Assembly (NCBI GenBank): GCA_015067795.1
Contig: SVLU01000009.1
Span: forward strand, 1 to 64,000
Direction: 5' to 3'
Length of the DNA stretch: 64,000 nucleotides
Source of the DNA: Oscillospiraceae bacterium
GTDB taxonomy: Bacteria > Bacillota > Clostridia > Oscillospirales > Oscillospiraceae
The notes below the pieces were generated by a model that saw only the letters and a list, made by a program, of their open reading frames with translations, was not told where the DNA came from and ran no database searches. Position numbers and translations under genes: made by a program. Positions 8,736-18,134 of this stretch are shown piece after piece (position 1 is the stretch's first letter; each line of letters starts with the position of its first letter).

Positions 8736-10031
8736 ATGCTGTATAAGAATCTTTCCGTAAATAATGAAGGTCACCTGACTATCGCAGGTGTGGACTCCGT
8801 ATATCTTGCAAAAAAGTACGGCACTCCTCTCTACGTCATGGATGAGGAGCTTGTAAGACACCGCTGCCGTATTCAGCAGTCTGCGATTGAAAAGTATTGC
8901 GCTCCAGGCTCAATGATACTTTTTGCAAGCAAGGCTCTCAGCATGAAGGAGATGTACCGCATCGCAAAACAGGAAAACATCGGTGTTGACGTAGTTTCCT
9001 CCGGTGAGCTTTATACCGCTCTTTCAGTTGACTTCCCTGCGGAAAAGATTTTCTTCCACGGCTCAAGTAAAACTGATTTCGATATAAGCTACGGTATCGA
9101 CAATGGCATCGGTTATTTCATTGTTGATAATGTTGAGGAGCTTGAAGCTATAAGCGAATATGCAGGCAAGAAGGACGTTACACAGAATATTCTTCTTCGT
9201 CTCGCTCCGGGTATTGATCCTCATACATTTGAGGCTGTAAAGACAGGCAAGGTTGACTCCAAGTTCGGCGTTGCCATCGAAACAGGTCAGGCTATGGAGA
9301 TAACAGAAAAGGCTTTGAATACTCCGAATGTACAGCTTATGGGCTTCCATTGTCATATTGGTTCTCAGATTTTTGACATCGAGCCATTCTGCGACGGTGC
9401 TGATATCATGCTGGGCTTTATGAAGGAAGTTAAGGACAAGTTTGGTTTTGAAACTGAAATTCTCAATATCGGCGGTGGCTTAGGTGTAAAGTACGTTGAA
9501 GGTGAGCCAGAGATAGACTATCATCAGTGCATCGTTGATGCCTGCAAGTATGTAAACGACAAGTGTGACGAAAAGGGACTCAGACAGCCTATTCTCCTTA
9601 TGGAACCGGGCAGAAGCATCGTAGCCGATGCAGGTGTTACTCTCTACACAGTAAACAGCACAAAGACTATCCCGGGATATAAGTCCTATATCGCGGTAGA
9701 CGGCGGCATGGGCGATAACCCGCGTTTTGCTCTTTACGGTGCAAAGCACTCCGCTCTTATTGCGAATAAGGCAAGTGAGCCGGCAGACTTCCACTGCACA
9801 CTGGCCGGCCGCTGCTGCGAAAGCGATGACGTTATCTGTGAGGATATTGACATTCAGAAGGCTGAACGTGGTGATATTGCCGCTGTTCTTACAACGGGTG
9901 CGTATAACTACTCAATGGCCTCCAATTACAATCGAGTCTGCCGTCCTCCTATCGTAATGCTGAAGGGCGGAGAGGACAGAGTTGTGGTTCGCCGTGAGAC
10001 CTTTGATGACCTGACCGCCTGCGATCTTTAA
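8736..10031 (+). CDS. lysA: Diaminopimelate decarboxylase
   Basis: The 431-aa PLP enzyme decarboxylates meso-diaminopimelate to lysine, the last step of lysine synthesis. It shows the PLP-binding lysine K66 in FASKALS, FHCHIGSQI, the glycine-rich GGGLGVKY, EPGRSIVADAG and the active-site Cys region CCESDD, all in the expected order for the alanine racemase-fold III decarboxylases. RBS AAAGAGG precedes the ATG. It is monocistronic between its own promoter and terminator, away from other lysine genes. Confidence 0.96.
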   Translation: MLYKNLSVNNEGHLTIAGVDSVYLAKKYGTPLYVMDEELVRHRCRIQQSAIEKYCAPGSMILFASKALSMKEMYRIAKQENIGVDVVSSGELYTALSVDFPAEKIFFHGSSKTDFDISYGIDNGIGYFIVDNVEELEAISEYAGKKDVTQNILLRLAPGIDPHTFEAVKTGKVDSKFGVAIETGQAMEITEKALNTPNVQLMGFHCHIGSQIFDIEPFCDGADIMLGFMKEVKDKFGFETEILNIGGGLGVKYVEGEPEIDYHQCIVDACKYVNDKCDEKGLRQPILLMEPGRSIVADAGVTLYTVNSTKTIPGYKSYIAVDGGMGDNPRFALYGAKHSALIANKASEPADFHCTLAGRCCESDDVICEDIDIQKAERGDIAAVLTTGAYNYSMASNYNRVCRPPIVMLKGGEDRVVVRRETFDDLTACDL

Positions 10032-10052
10032 ACATTAGTTTTAAATAAATCC

Positions 10053-10096
10053 AAGCCCTTTTGTTCGGATAAAAAGTCCGAATGAAAGGGCTTTTG
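10053..10096 (+). terminator. Terminator of lysA
   Basis: AAGCCCTTTTGTTCGGA pairs with TCCGAATGAAAGGGCTT with small internal mismatches, followed by TTGGG. The stem is strong but the T-tract is weak. Confidence 0.7.
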
Positions 10097-10153
10097 GGTG
10101 TATTGCACCAGAAATTACTTGGGTTCACAAGAACATATTTAGCATATTTATCA

Positions 10154-10182
10154 TTGAATGAACTCGTTAATTTTGTTATAAT
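10154..10182 (+). promoter_or_regulatory. Promoter of the MATE transporter gene
   Basis: TTGAAT (10154-10159) and TATAAT (10177-10182) are separated by 17 nt. Confidence 0.65.
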
Positions 10183-10233
10183 TTTATGGTTAGTGATCAG
10201 ATGTAAATATATAGAAAAAGAAGGTATGAACTT

Positions 10234-11610
10234 TTGGAACTGAGAGAGAACAAAATGGGCGTTATGCCCGTAAATAAGCTGCTTATATCAATGGCGCTGC
10301 CAATGATAATTTCAATGCTGGTGCAGGCTCTTTACAACATCGTTGACAGTATGTATGTATCCCAGCTCAGCGAATATGCACTCACCGCAGTATCCCTTGC
10401 ATTCCCGGCTCAGAATTTGATGATCGGTATTGCCACAGGTACAGGCGTTGGTGTGGCATCACTGCTGTCCAGATCTTTAGGTGAGAAGAATTACGAAAAG
10501 GCCAATACCGTGGCAGGCAACTCTTTCCTCCTTGCAATCGCAAGCTGGCTGCTTCTTGTTGTTTTCGGCTTGTTCTTCAGCAAAATGTATTTCCGCGGTC
10601 AGACAGAGGTTGTGGAGATCGCGGCAATGGGCGTTACCTATCTTCGCATAGTAACCGTTGCGTCCCTGGGTATTTTTGTGGAGATCGCAATGGAGCGTCT
10701 GCTCCAGTCCACAGGCCGTACCATGCTGAGCATGGTCGTTCAGCTTGTTGGTGCGATAATCAATATCATTCTTGACCCTATTCTTATCTTCGGTCGTTAT
10801 GGCTTCCCTGAAATGGGTATTGCCGGTGCTGCTGTTGCGACCGTTATCGGCCAGATCGTGGCTATGATCATTGCGATTATTCTGAACCTGGCCCTGAACA
10901 AGGAAATCAAGTTTGCAAAGAAATACCTCAAGGCAGATCGTCAGATCATCAAGGAAGTTTACATTATCGGCTTCCCATCCATCCTTATGGTGGCAATCGG
11001 CTCTCTCATGACGTTCAGCCTCAACAAGATTCTTGGTATTTTCACATCCACAGCAGTTGCTGTATTCGGCGCATACTACAAGCTCCAGAGCTTTGTGTTC
11101 ATGCCTCTCTTCGGCCTCAACAACGGTCTTGTTCCTATCGTTGCCTATAACTTAGGTGCAAGAAAGAAGGATCGTATCGTAAAGGTGATTAAGCTGGCGA
11201 TGATCTACGCCGTTGGCCTTATGATGTTTGGCTTTGTTACTTTCCAGTATGTTCCGGAGGCACTTCTTTCCCTCTTTAATGCATCCGATGAGATGATAGA
11301 AATCGGTGTTCCTGCTCTCAGAACCCTCAGTCTCAGTTATATATTTGCAGGTATCTGTATTGTTTCCGCCAGCGTATTCCAGGCTCTTGACAAAAGCATC
11401 TACTCTCTGCTCATGTCCGCTGCGCGTCAGCTCATCGTTCTTATCCCTGTGGCATATCTCCTGTCTCTCACAGGCGTTCTTGATTACGTTTGGTGGTCCT
11501 TCCCAATCGCAGAGGTAGTTTCTCTGGCTGTTTCTCTGTTGCTCCTGAGAAAGGTCATGAGGGATGTAAGCCGCGTGATGGATACACCGTTTGAGTCAAG
11601 TGCCAATTAA
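10234..11610 (+). CDS. MATE family efflux transporter
   Basis: The 458-aa protein has about twelve hydrophobic helices and the opening ENKMGVMPVNKLLISMALP, followed by QALYNIVDSMYVS, both typical of the MATE multidrug/toxin antiporters common in Clostridia. Such carriers export drugs or metabolites in exchange for Na+ or H+. I took the TTG at 10234 because GAAGG lies 9 nt upstream. An ATG at 10255 would have a poorer site and remove the conserved first residues. The substrate is unknown. Only 24 nt separate it from the aconitase gene, so the two may be cotranscribed. Confidence 0.92.
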   Translation: MELRENKMGVMPVNKLLISMALPMIISMLVQALYNIVDSMYVSQLSEYALTAVSLAFPAQNLMIGIATGTGVGVASLLSRSLGEKNYEKANTVAGNSFLLAIASWLLLVVFGLFFSKMYFRGQTEVVEIAAMGVTYLRIVTVASLGIFVEIAMERLLQSTGRTMLSMVVQLVGAIINIILDPILIFGRYGFPEMGIAGAAVATVIGQIVAMIIAIILNLALNKEIKFAKKYLKADRQIIKEVYIIGFPSILMVAIGSLMTFSLNKILGIFTSTAVAVFGAYYKLQSFVFMPLFGLNNGLVPIVAYNLGARKKDRIVKVIKLAMIYAVGLMMFGFVTFQYVPEALLSLFNASDEMIEIGVPALRTLSLSYIFAGICIVSASVFQALDKSIYSLLMSAARQLIVLIPVAYLLSLTGVLDYVWWSFPIAEVVSLAVSLLLLRKVMRDVSRVMDTPFESSAN

Positions 11611-11634
11611 TAAAACAGTATTTCGGAGGTCAAT

Positions 11635-13875
11635 ATGATCAAATTAAATGACAACGGAATGTTCCTTATTAACGGCATTCCAACAGATAAATCCGATGTT
11701 CCAGTAAGCGAAGCCAGAAAGAATACAATGGCTTACGGTATTCTTCAGGCTCATAACAAGTCCGCTGATCCTGAAAAGCTCCAGATCAGCTTTGACGCAA
11801 TGCTCTCCCATGATATTACATACGTCGGCATCATCCAACAGGCAAGAGCTTCCGGCATGAAGGAATTCCCAATTCCTTATGCTCTCACAAACTGCCATAA
11901 CAGCCTTTGTGCTGTTGGCGGTACAATCAACGAAGATGACCATGTTTTCGGTCTTTCTGCAGCTAAGAAGTACGGTGGTATCTACGTACCTGCAAATCAG
12001 AGCGTTATCCACAGCTATGCCCGTGAAGAAATGGCAAAGTGCGGCGCTATGATACTTGGCTCTGACAGCCATACAAGATACGGTGCTCTCGGCACTATGG
12101 CTGTTGGCGAAGGCGGTCCTGAGCTTGCAAAACAGCTTCTCAAAAACACCTGGGATGTAAATATGCCAAAGGTGGTTATGGTATATCTCACAGGTGCACC
12201 TCGTAAGGGTATCGGCCCTCATGACGTGGCTCTTGCTCTCATTAAGGCTACATTTGCTAACGGCTTTGTAAATAACAAGGTCCTTGAATTCGTAGGCCCG
12301 GGTATTGCAAATCTCCCAATCGACTTCCGTAACGGCATCGACGTTATGACCACCGAAACTACCTGCCTTTCTTCTATTTGGGAAACTGATGAAATTACAA
12401 AGGGCTTCTTTGAAGCTCATAAGCGTCCTGAGGCTTATAAGGAACTTCATCCCGGCGAAGTCGCTTACTATGACAGCATGATCACTATCGACCTCTCCAA
12501 GGTAGAGTCCATGATCGCACTGCCATTCCATCCATCCAACGCATATACTATCCATGAATTCCTTGAAAACGCAGAGGAAATCTTGGCAAGTGTTGAAGAA
12601 GAAGCAAAGAGCCGCTTTAAGAAGGCTTCACCTGACCTTAAAAACAAGATCAGAGACGGCGGCGTTTGGGCTGACCAGGGTGTTATCGCAGGCTGTGCAG
12701 GCGGTCTTTTCGATAATATCGACGAAGCAGCCGCTATCCTCAAGGACAAGAGCACAGGCAACAGCTACTTCTCCCTGTCCGTATATCCAACAAGCGTTCC
12801 TGTAAATCTTGAGCTTACCAAGATTGGTGCTTCCGCTGACCTGCTGGCAGCAGGTGCTGTTATCAAGCCAAGCTTCTGCGGGCCGTGCTTTGGTGCAGGT
12901 GACGTTCCTGCTAATAACTGCCTGAGCCTTCGTCATACCACCCGTAACTTCCCTAACCGTGAAGGCTCCAAGCCCGGTGAAGGTCAGTTTGCAGGCGTAT
13001 GCCTTATGGATGCACGCAGCATCGCTGCTACTGCAGCAAACGGTGGTAAGATAACTGCTGCAACAGATATTGACTATGATTACACACCACACGAATATCA
13101 CTTCGATAAGAAGGTTTATGATAACCGCCTTTACTATGGCTTCGGCAAGGCTGACCCATCCGTAGAGCTTATCCTTGGTCCAAACATCACAAACTGGCCA
13201 AAGATGTACGAGCTTTCCGAAAACCTCCTTATGGAGCTTGCCGCTGTTATCCATGACCCTGTTACCACAACAGACGAGCTCATCCCATCCGGTGAGACTT
13301 CCTCTTACAGAAGTAATCCTCTCCGTCTGGCTGAGTTCACTCTCTCCAGAAGAGTTCCTGAATACGTTTTTAGAGCAAAGGCTATAAATGCCGTTGAAAA
13401 TGAACGCAGAGCAGGTAACAATCCAGAAGCTCTTGTAAACGTTCTCTCAAAGGTAGGCAATGCAGATGAACTGATGGCAAACACCCAGTTTGGTTCCTGC
13501 ATTTTTGCAAATAAGCCGGGTGACGGCTCTGCCCGTGAACAGGCCGCATCCTGCCAGAAGGTGCTTGGCGGCTACGGCAATATCTGCTACGAATTTGCTA
13601 CAAAGCGTTACCGCTCCAACTGCATCAACTGGGGCATCCTGCCTTTTACCATTGACAAGGAAACCGAATTCAATTACGAAGCCGGCGACTATGTATTCGT
13701 ACCAAACGTACGCAAGGGTATTGAAGAAGGTCGTGAGCAGTTTGACGCTCAGATCATCCGTGCAGACGGCAGCGTATCTCCAATCACTCTCTATGTAAAG
13801 GGTCTTACCGAGGACGAAAAGACCATCATTCTTGACGGCTGCCTTATCAATTACTACGCAGCCCAGAATAAGTAA
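11635..13875 (+). CDS. Aconitate hydratase (aconitase family)
   Basis: This 746-aa protein of the aconitase superfamily has the LGSDSHTRYGALGTMAVGEGG substrate-domain motif and three cysteines, C354 (AGCAGG), C415 and C418 (FCGPCFG), placed to ligate the [4Fe-4S] cluster. A C-terminal swivel domain ends the protein. It resembles the YbhJ-like/hydratase branch found in Firmicutes rather than classical AcnA/AcnB. The adjacent isocitrate dehydrogenase (12 nt downstream) makes citrate-to-isocitrate isomerisation the natural role, feeding 2-oxoglutarate for glutamate synthesis. No citrate synthase is in the window. RBS GGAGG precedes the ATG. Confidence 0.88.
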   Translation: MIKLNDNGMFLINGIPTDKSDVPVSEARKNTMAYGILQAHNKSADPEKLQISFDAMLSHDITYVGIIQQARASGMKEFPIPYALTNCHNSLCAVGGTINEDDHVFGLSAAKKYGGIYVPANQSVIHSYAREEMAKCGAMILGSDSHTRYGALGTMAVGEGGPELAKQLLKNTWDVNMPKVVMVYLTGAPRKGIGPHDVALALIKATFANGFVNNKVLEFVGPGIANLPIDFRNGIDVMTTETTCLSSIWETDEITKGFFEAHKRPEAYKELHPGEVAYYDSMITIDLSKVESMIALPFHPSNAYTIHEFLENAEEILASVEEEAKSRFKKASPDLKNKIRDGGVWADQGVIAGCAGGLFDNIDEAAAILKDKSTGNSYFSLSVYPTSVPVNLELTKIGASADLLAAGAVIKPSFCGPCFGAGDVPANNCLSLRHTTRNFPNREGSKPGEGQFAGVCLMDARSIAATAANGGKITAATDIDYDYTPHEYHFDKKVYDNRLYYGFGKADPSVELILGPNITNWPKMYELSENLLMELAAVIHDPVTTTDELIPSGETSSYRSNPLRLAEFTLSRRVPEYVFRAKAINAVENERRAGNNPEALVNVLSKVGNADELMANTQFGSCIFANKPGDGSAREQAASCQKVLGGYGNICYEFATKRYRSNCINWGILPFTIDKETEFNYEAGDYVFVPNVRKGIEEGREQFDAQIIRADGSVSPITLYVKGLTEDEKTIILDGCLINYYAAQNK

Positions 13876-13887
13876 GGAGCAAGCAAA

Positions 13888-15105
13888 ATGGAAAAAATCA
13901 AAATGACCACCCCTCTTGTTGAGATGGACGGCGACGAAATGACAAGAATTCTGTGGAAGATGATAAAGGATGAACTTATCCTTCCCTTTGTAGATCTTAA
14001 GACTGAATACTATGACCTTGGCCTTCTTTACCGTAATGAAACCAGGGATCAGGTAACTGTTGATTCTGCACTGGCAACAAAGAAGTATGGTGTTGCTGTT
14101 AAGTGTGCTACAATCACTCCAAATCGTCAGCGTATGGAGGAATATCCACAGCTTACCGAAATGTGGAAGAGCCCTAATGGTACTATCCGTTCTATCCTTG
14201 ACGGTACTGTTTTCCGCGCTCCTATCATCATCGACTCCATTAAGCCGGCTGTCCGCAACTGGGAAAAGCCAATCACCATTGCACGTCATGCTTATGGTGA
14301 CGTTTATAAGTCTGTTGATATGTACACAGAAGAACCCGGTGAATGTACAATGACCTTCAAGGGTGAAAGCGGAGTGGAAAAGACACTCTCCGTTCAGAAG
14401 GTTGACGGTCCTGCTGTATGGCAGGGGGCTCACAATAAGGAGCAGTCCATCCGCAGCTTTGCAAGAGCCTGCTTCCAATACGCTATCGACACTAAGCAGG
14501 ATCTTTGGTTCTCCACAAAGGATACCATTGCAAAGGTCTATGACGGTCAGTTCAAGAAGGTATTTGAAGAGGAATTTGAAAGCTATAAGGCTAAGTTTGA
14601 AGAGCTGGGCATCACATATTTCTATACCCTTATCGACGATGCTGTTGCAAGAGTTATTCGCTCTAAGGGCGGCTATATCTGGGCCTGCAAGAACTATGAC
14701 GGTGACGTTATGAGCGATATGGTAAGTACAGCTTTTGGCAGTCTTGCTATGATGACCTCCGTTCTGGTTGCACCGGACGGCACAACCGAGTACGAAGCTG
14801 CTCACGGCACAGTTACCCGCCATTATTACAGATACCTCCAAGGTGAAGAGACCTCTACAAACCCAATAGCAACCATCTTTGCATGGACAGGTGCTCTTAA
14901 TAAAAGAGGCGAGCTTGACGGTTTAACTGACCTTTCCGACTTTGCAAAAAAGCTTGAACAGGCTTGCTTTGATACCCTCAATGACGGTATCATGACCAAG
15001 GACCTTGTAGGTCTCGTTGAAAAGGGTACAGAAGTCAGAAGCGTTAACAGCAGCGAATTCCTCCGTGAAATCAGAAGCCGTCTTGAAAAGGCTCTGGAAG
15101 CATGA
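13888..15105 (+). CDS. icd: NADP-dependent isocitrate dehydrogenase, type II
   Basis: The 405-aa enzyme begins with PLVEMDGDEMTRILW and continues with CATITPNRQRMEEY and WKSPNGTIRSILDGTVFR. These are hallmarks of the eukaryote-like homodimeric NADP-IDH group (type II), not the E. coli type. It oxidises isocitrate to 2-oxoglutarate and CO2. With the aconitase upstream it forms the oxidative branch of an incomplete TCA cycle. RBS AAGGAG precedes the ATG. The stop codon overlaps the start of the next gene (ATGA). Confidence 0.95.
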   Translation: MEKIKMTTPLVEMDGDEMTRILWKMIKDELILPFVDLKTEYYDLGLLYRNETRDQVTVDSALATKKYGVAVKCATITPNRQRMEEYPQLTEMWKSPNGTIRSILDGTVFRAPIIIDSIKPAVRNWEKPITIARHAYGDVYKSVDMYTEEPGECTMTFKGESGVEKTLSVQKVDGPAVWQGAHNKEQSIRSFARACFQYAIDTKQDLWFSTKDTIAKVYDGQFKKVFEEEFESYKAKFEELGITYFYTLIDDAVARVIRSKGGYIWACKNYDGDVMSDMVSTAFGSLAMMTSVLVAPDGTTEYEAAHGTVTRHYYRYLQGEETSTNPIATIFAWTGALNKRGELDGLTDLSDFAKKLEQACFDTLNDGIMTKDLVGLVEKGTEVRSVNSSEFLREIRSRLEKALEA

Positions 15106-15926
15106 TAAACCTCATTTGTCCTGTTTGCGGATGTGAACTGAATAAAATAGGGAATTCTCTGAAATGCGATAAAAACCATTCCTTTGATATTGCTCGTCAA
15201 GGTTATGTAAACCTGCTTATGAGCAACAAGTCATCCCTGAAGCACCACGGTGACGATAAGCTGATGGTAAAGGCGAGAAGTGATTTCTTTGAAAAGGGCT
15301 ATTATGCACCTTTGCGTGAAGGGGTTATTTCTGCCGTCATGAAGCAGGCGAAGAAGAATGTTTGTGTTTTGGACTCCGGCTGCGGTGACTGCTGGTACAC
15401 CGAGGGCGTTTATAAGGCTCTTGGGGACGCAGGGATGAATCCAACCGTTATGGGTATAGACATTTCAAAAGATGCCCTTATAGCAGGACGTAAACAATGC
15501 AGAGAGCTTACGCTGTGCGTTGCAAGTGCATCGAAGCTTCCGGTTAAGACGGAAAGTGCGGATATTGTATTAAATATTTTCTCTCCTCTTGAAGCAGATG
15601 AATACAGCCGTGTGCTTAAAAAAGACGGTGTTCTCATTCGCGCAGTACCTATGGAAAAGCATCTGTGGAGCTTAAAACAGGCGGTATACGATAAGCCTTA
15701 TGAAAATCCGCCTGTTGATACTGCTCTTAATGGCTTTGAGCTTGTTGACACAATAGAAGTCAGAGAAAGAATAAAGCTGACCTCCACAGAGGATATACAA
15801 AACCTTTTCAAAATGACGCCATATTACTACAAAACCGGCGTAAAAGATCAGTATAAGTTAACTGAGCTTGATTATCTGGAAACCGAGCTTGAGGTAATGA
15901 TACTGAGCTACTGCCCCATCAAGTAG
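15102..15926 (+). CDS. RlmA-like 23S rRNA (guanine-N1)-methyltransferase
   Basis: This 274-aa methyltransferase starts with a zinc-finger segment (C6, C9, C22, H26 in a CPVC...CDKNHSFD pattern) followed by ARQGYVNLL, the signature of the RlmA family. The SAM-binding motif is DSGCGDCWYTEGV. RlmA(I) methylates G745 and RlmA(II)/TlrB methylates G748 in 23S helix 35. Which of these applies cannot be told here. It is coupled to icd by a 4-nt overlap, probably only a transcriptional link. Confidence 0.88.
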   Translation: MINLICPVCGCELNKIGNSLKCDKNHSFDIARQGYVNLLMSNKSSLKHHGDDKLMVKARSDFFEKGYYAPLREGVISAVMKQAKKNVCVLDSGCGDCWYTEGVYKALGDAGMNPTVMGIDISKDALIAGRKQCRELTLCVASASKLPVKTESADIVLNIFSPLEADEYSRVLKKDGVLIRAVPMEKHLWSLKQAVYDKPYENPPVDTALNGFELVDTIEVRERIKLTSTEDIQNLFKMTPYYYKTGVKDQYKLTELDYLETELEVMILSYCPIK

Positions 15927-15991
15927 GGGCTGCAATCTGCCGCCAGAGAATATCAGCGGAAAAAAACGGGCGACTGATAGTCGCCCCTACA
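15925..15991. repeat. Short palindromic intergenic repeat
   Basis: GTAGGGGCTGC at the left and GCGACT...AGTCGCCCCTAC at the right form an imperfect inverted repeat, with an inner hairpin GGGCGACT/AGTCGCCC. The outer GTAGGG/CCCTAC ends resemble those of the inverted repeat at 43243-43311. The left end starts exactly at the stop codon of the RlmA-like gene. Confidence 0.6.
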
Positions 15992-16021
15992 TTCACAATC
16001 GTAATATGTAAAATGATTTTT

Positions 16022-16063
16022 AGAACTGTTGCAGATAAATTTTCTGCGACAGTTCTTTTTGTT
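16022..16063 (+). terminator. Terminator before the spoIIIA operon
   Basis: AGAACTGTTGCAG and CTGCGACAGTTCT form a 13-bp stem with one mismatch, followed by TTTTTGTTTG. Confidence 0.85.
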
Positions 16064-16138
16064 TGTCAAAACCTGTCCACAATTTTATAGCATAAAACAG
16101 GAGTACAGAAAATATGCTTTGGACAAGGGGTGATTACT

Positions 16139-17026
16139 ATGACAAATGATAAAAGTGTAGCCAGATTTGACAGTGCCGTGATGTTGTTGCCAACTGTCCT
16201 GAGGGAAAAAGTCAGACGGCTTTCAAAAGAGGAAAGGTGTCTTGCCGAAGAATTTCGATTACGAAAAGGAAGACCCATGACGGTGCTTGTTTCAGGGAAG
16301 GAAATAGAAGTGAATAGTGAACCGATACGTCGGGAGCATATCGACAGCCTTCTTGATATTGCAACGAGAGTTTCAGTCCATACCGTAAGGGATAGTCTGA
16401 AAAATGGTTACATAACGGCGAAGGGCGGTTACAGGATTGGTATTTGCGGAACTGCCATTCTCAAAAACGGCGAGGTTGAGGGATTTCGTGAGATCACGTC
16501 TGTCTCAGTTCGCATAGCGAGAGAAATTATAGGTCTTGCAGACAGAGTTTCGCTTCCTGTTCCATTCACATCAACGCTGATAATATCACCTCCTGGATGC
16601 GGAAAAACAACACTTTTGAGGGATATTGTGCGTAAGCTGTCAGACAGCGGAGTGAGAGTATCTTTAGCCGATGAGCGAAGCGAGATTGCCGCGGTGTGGC
16701 AGGGGGAAACACAGATGGATGTGGGGAAAAGTACCGATGTTATAGACGGATGCCCCAAAAGTCAGGCGATTATCATGCTCCTTCGGGCTATGACTCCTCA
16801 GGTGATAGCATTGGACGAGATTACACACCCTGATGACATAAGTGCAATCAGGGAAGCCGCCAACTGCGGTGTTGAGCTATTGGCATCTGCACACGCATGG
16901 GATGAAAACGATCTTGCAATACGGCCTATGTACAGTGAGCTTATGAAACAAAGGATATTCAAAAATCTGATAATCATATCAAAAAAAGATGGAATACGAA
17001 ATTATGAGGTGAAAAAGCTATGCTGA
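16139..17026 (+). CDS. spoIIIAA: Stage III sporulation protein AA (ATPase)
   Basis: The 295-aa AAA/secretion-type ATPase has Walker A SPPGCGKTTLLRD at about residues 148-160 and Walker B VIALDEIT. It is the motor subunit of the SpoIIIA-SpoIIQ 'feeding tube' between mother cell and forespore. I placed the start at the ATG at 16139, 8 nt after AAGGGG. A GTG at 16130 would overlap that site. It is the first gene of a full eight-gene spoIIIA operon, so the organism is expected to sporulate. No confident sigma-E promoter was recognised by eye. Confidence 0.95.
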   Translation: MTNDKSVARFDSAVMLLPTVLREKVRRLSKEERCLAEEFRLRKGRPMTVLVSGKEIEVNSEPIRREHIDSLLDIATRVSVHTVRDSLKNGYITAKGGYRIGICGTAILKNGEVEGFREITSVSVRIAREIIGLADRVSLPVPFTSTLIISPPGCGKTTLLRDIVRKLSDSGVRVSLADERSEIAAVWQGETQMDVGKSTDVIDGCPKSQAIIMLLRAMTPQVIALDEITHPDDISAIREAANCGVELLASAHAWDENDLAIRPMYSELMKQRIFKNLIIISKKDGIRNYEVKKLC

Positions 17027-17535
17027 AGCTCATGGGAGCGATAATGCTCACGGCAGGTGCGGCTCTTTGGGGCTTCACCGGGGCGAAAAGCCTGAAGGAC
17101 AGAGCAAGGATTTTAGGAGCGGTAACCTCCTCCATTGAACTGATGGAGTATGAGCTTTGCGACAGGCTTACGCCTGTACCGGAGCTTTTTAGTATGCTTG
17201 CAGTTCAGGCACCAAAGCCTGCTGACAGATTGTTTCAGAATGCTGTTCAAAGATTAAAGGAAATAGGTGCTGTACCATTTTCACAGCTATGGCATGAGGC
17301 GGTGCAGGATACTCCGGAGCTGATGCTGACACAGGAGGAAAAGCTGACACTTTATGAGCTGAGCTTTTCCCTTGGTAAGTACGACATATCTGAGCAGAGA
17401 AAGGCGATGGAAACAGCAAAAAAACAGTTTGCCGATTACACCCAAAAAGCCCGGGAAGAACGTGACAGAAATTGGAAGGCTCAGGCATTTATGGGTGTGA
17501 CCGCCGGACTTTTTGCGGTGATAATTTTGCTTTAA
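17020..17535 (+). CDS. spoIIIAB: Stage III sporulation protein AB
   Basis: This 171-aa protein has a membrane helix at each end (residues ~2-22 and ~152-170) and a helical core, with the family's SIELMEYELCDRLTP and LSFSLGKYDISEQ stretches. SpoIIIAB is structurally like GspF-type platform proteins and is thought to anchor the SpoIIIAA ATPase. Its ATG overlaps the end of spoIIIAA by 7 nt. Confidence 0.93.
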   Translation: MLKLMGAIMLTAGAALWGFTGAKSLKDRARILGAVTSSIELMEYELCDRLTPVPELFSMLAVQAPKPADRLFQNAVQRLKEIGAVPFSQLWHEAVQDTPELMLTQEEKLTLYELSFSLGKYDISEQRKAMETAKKQFADYTQKAREERDRNWKAQAFMGVTAGLFAVIILL

Positions 17536-17553
17536 GAAAAGGAGTCGGAATAC

Positions 17554-17748
17554 TTGGACGTAAATCTGATATTTAAGATAGCCGCCGTAGGTATCCTTGT
17601 AGCGGTTCTTAATCTGCTGTTAAGCCGTGCGGGACGTGACGAGCAGGCGCTAATGACCACCATAGCAGGTCTTATTGTGGTGCTTATCGTAATATTACAG
17701 GAGATATCAGGACTATTCGATCTGATTAAATCCCTGTTCGATCTGTAA
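17554..17748 (+). CDS. spoIIIAC: Stage III sporulation protein AC
   Basis: A 64-aa, two-helix membrane protein of the expected SpoIIIAC size, with the motif LSRAGRDEQA between the helices. It starts with TTG at 17554, preceded by AAAAGGAG. Its stop codon overlaps the spoIIIAD start (TAATG). Confidence 0.92.
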   Translation: MDVNLIFKIAAVGILVAVLNLLLSRAGRDEQALMTTIAGLIVVLIVILQEISGLFDLIKSLFDL

Positions 17749-18134
17749 TGGAGCTGATTTTAAAAGTCTCGGCTGTGGCGGTAGTGGGGGCAGTCCTTGG
17801 ACTGGTACTGAAAAAGAACACTCCCGAAATAAGCCTGCTTCTTACGATGGCTGTAAGCTGTGCCGTCATGAGTCTTATAGCGGTACTGCTAAGGGATGTA
17901 CTGAGCTTCATGTCGGAGCTAACGGAGCTGACAGGTATTCCGTCTGCATCGGTATCAGCCCTGCTAAAGGCGGTTGGTATCGGGATAGTAAGCCGACTTG
18001 CATCGGACGTGTGCAGGGACTCGGGACAAGCTGCCGCCGCATCATCGGTGGAGCTCGCCGGCACTGTGGCGGCACTGTTTACGGCACTGCCCCTGATGGA
18101 AACCGTTTTGGAAATGATAAGAGCGTTACTATGA
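17748..18134 (+). CDS. spoIIIAD: Stage III sporulation protein AD
   Basis: This 128-aa protein has four predicted membrane helices and the LVLKKNTPEISLLL motif of SpoIIIAD, a membrane component of the SpoIIIA channel. It overlaps its neighbours on both sides by a few nucleotides, in the standard operon order. Confidence 0.92.
   Translation: MELILKVSAVAVVGAVLGLVLKKNTPEISLLLTMAVSCAVMSLIAVLLRDVLSFMSELTELTGIPSASVSALLKAVGIGIVSRLASDVCRDSGQAAAASSVELAGTVAALFTALPLMETVLEMIRALL

Noticed and set aside
13447..14841. Minus-strand open frame of 464 codons across the aconitase and icd genes
   Set aside because: It is a shadow of two well-supported genes on the plus strand, with no ribosome site and no recognisable motifs.
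16060..16138. Sigma-E promoter for the spoIIIA operon
   Set aside because: CATAAAAC-like sequence is present, but no matching upstream element at the right spacing could be found by eye, so no site is reported.
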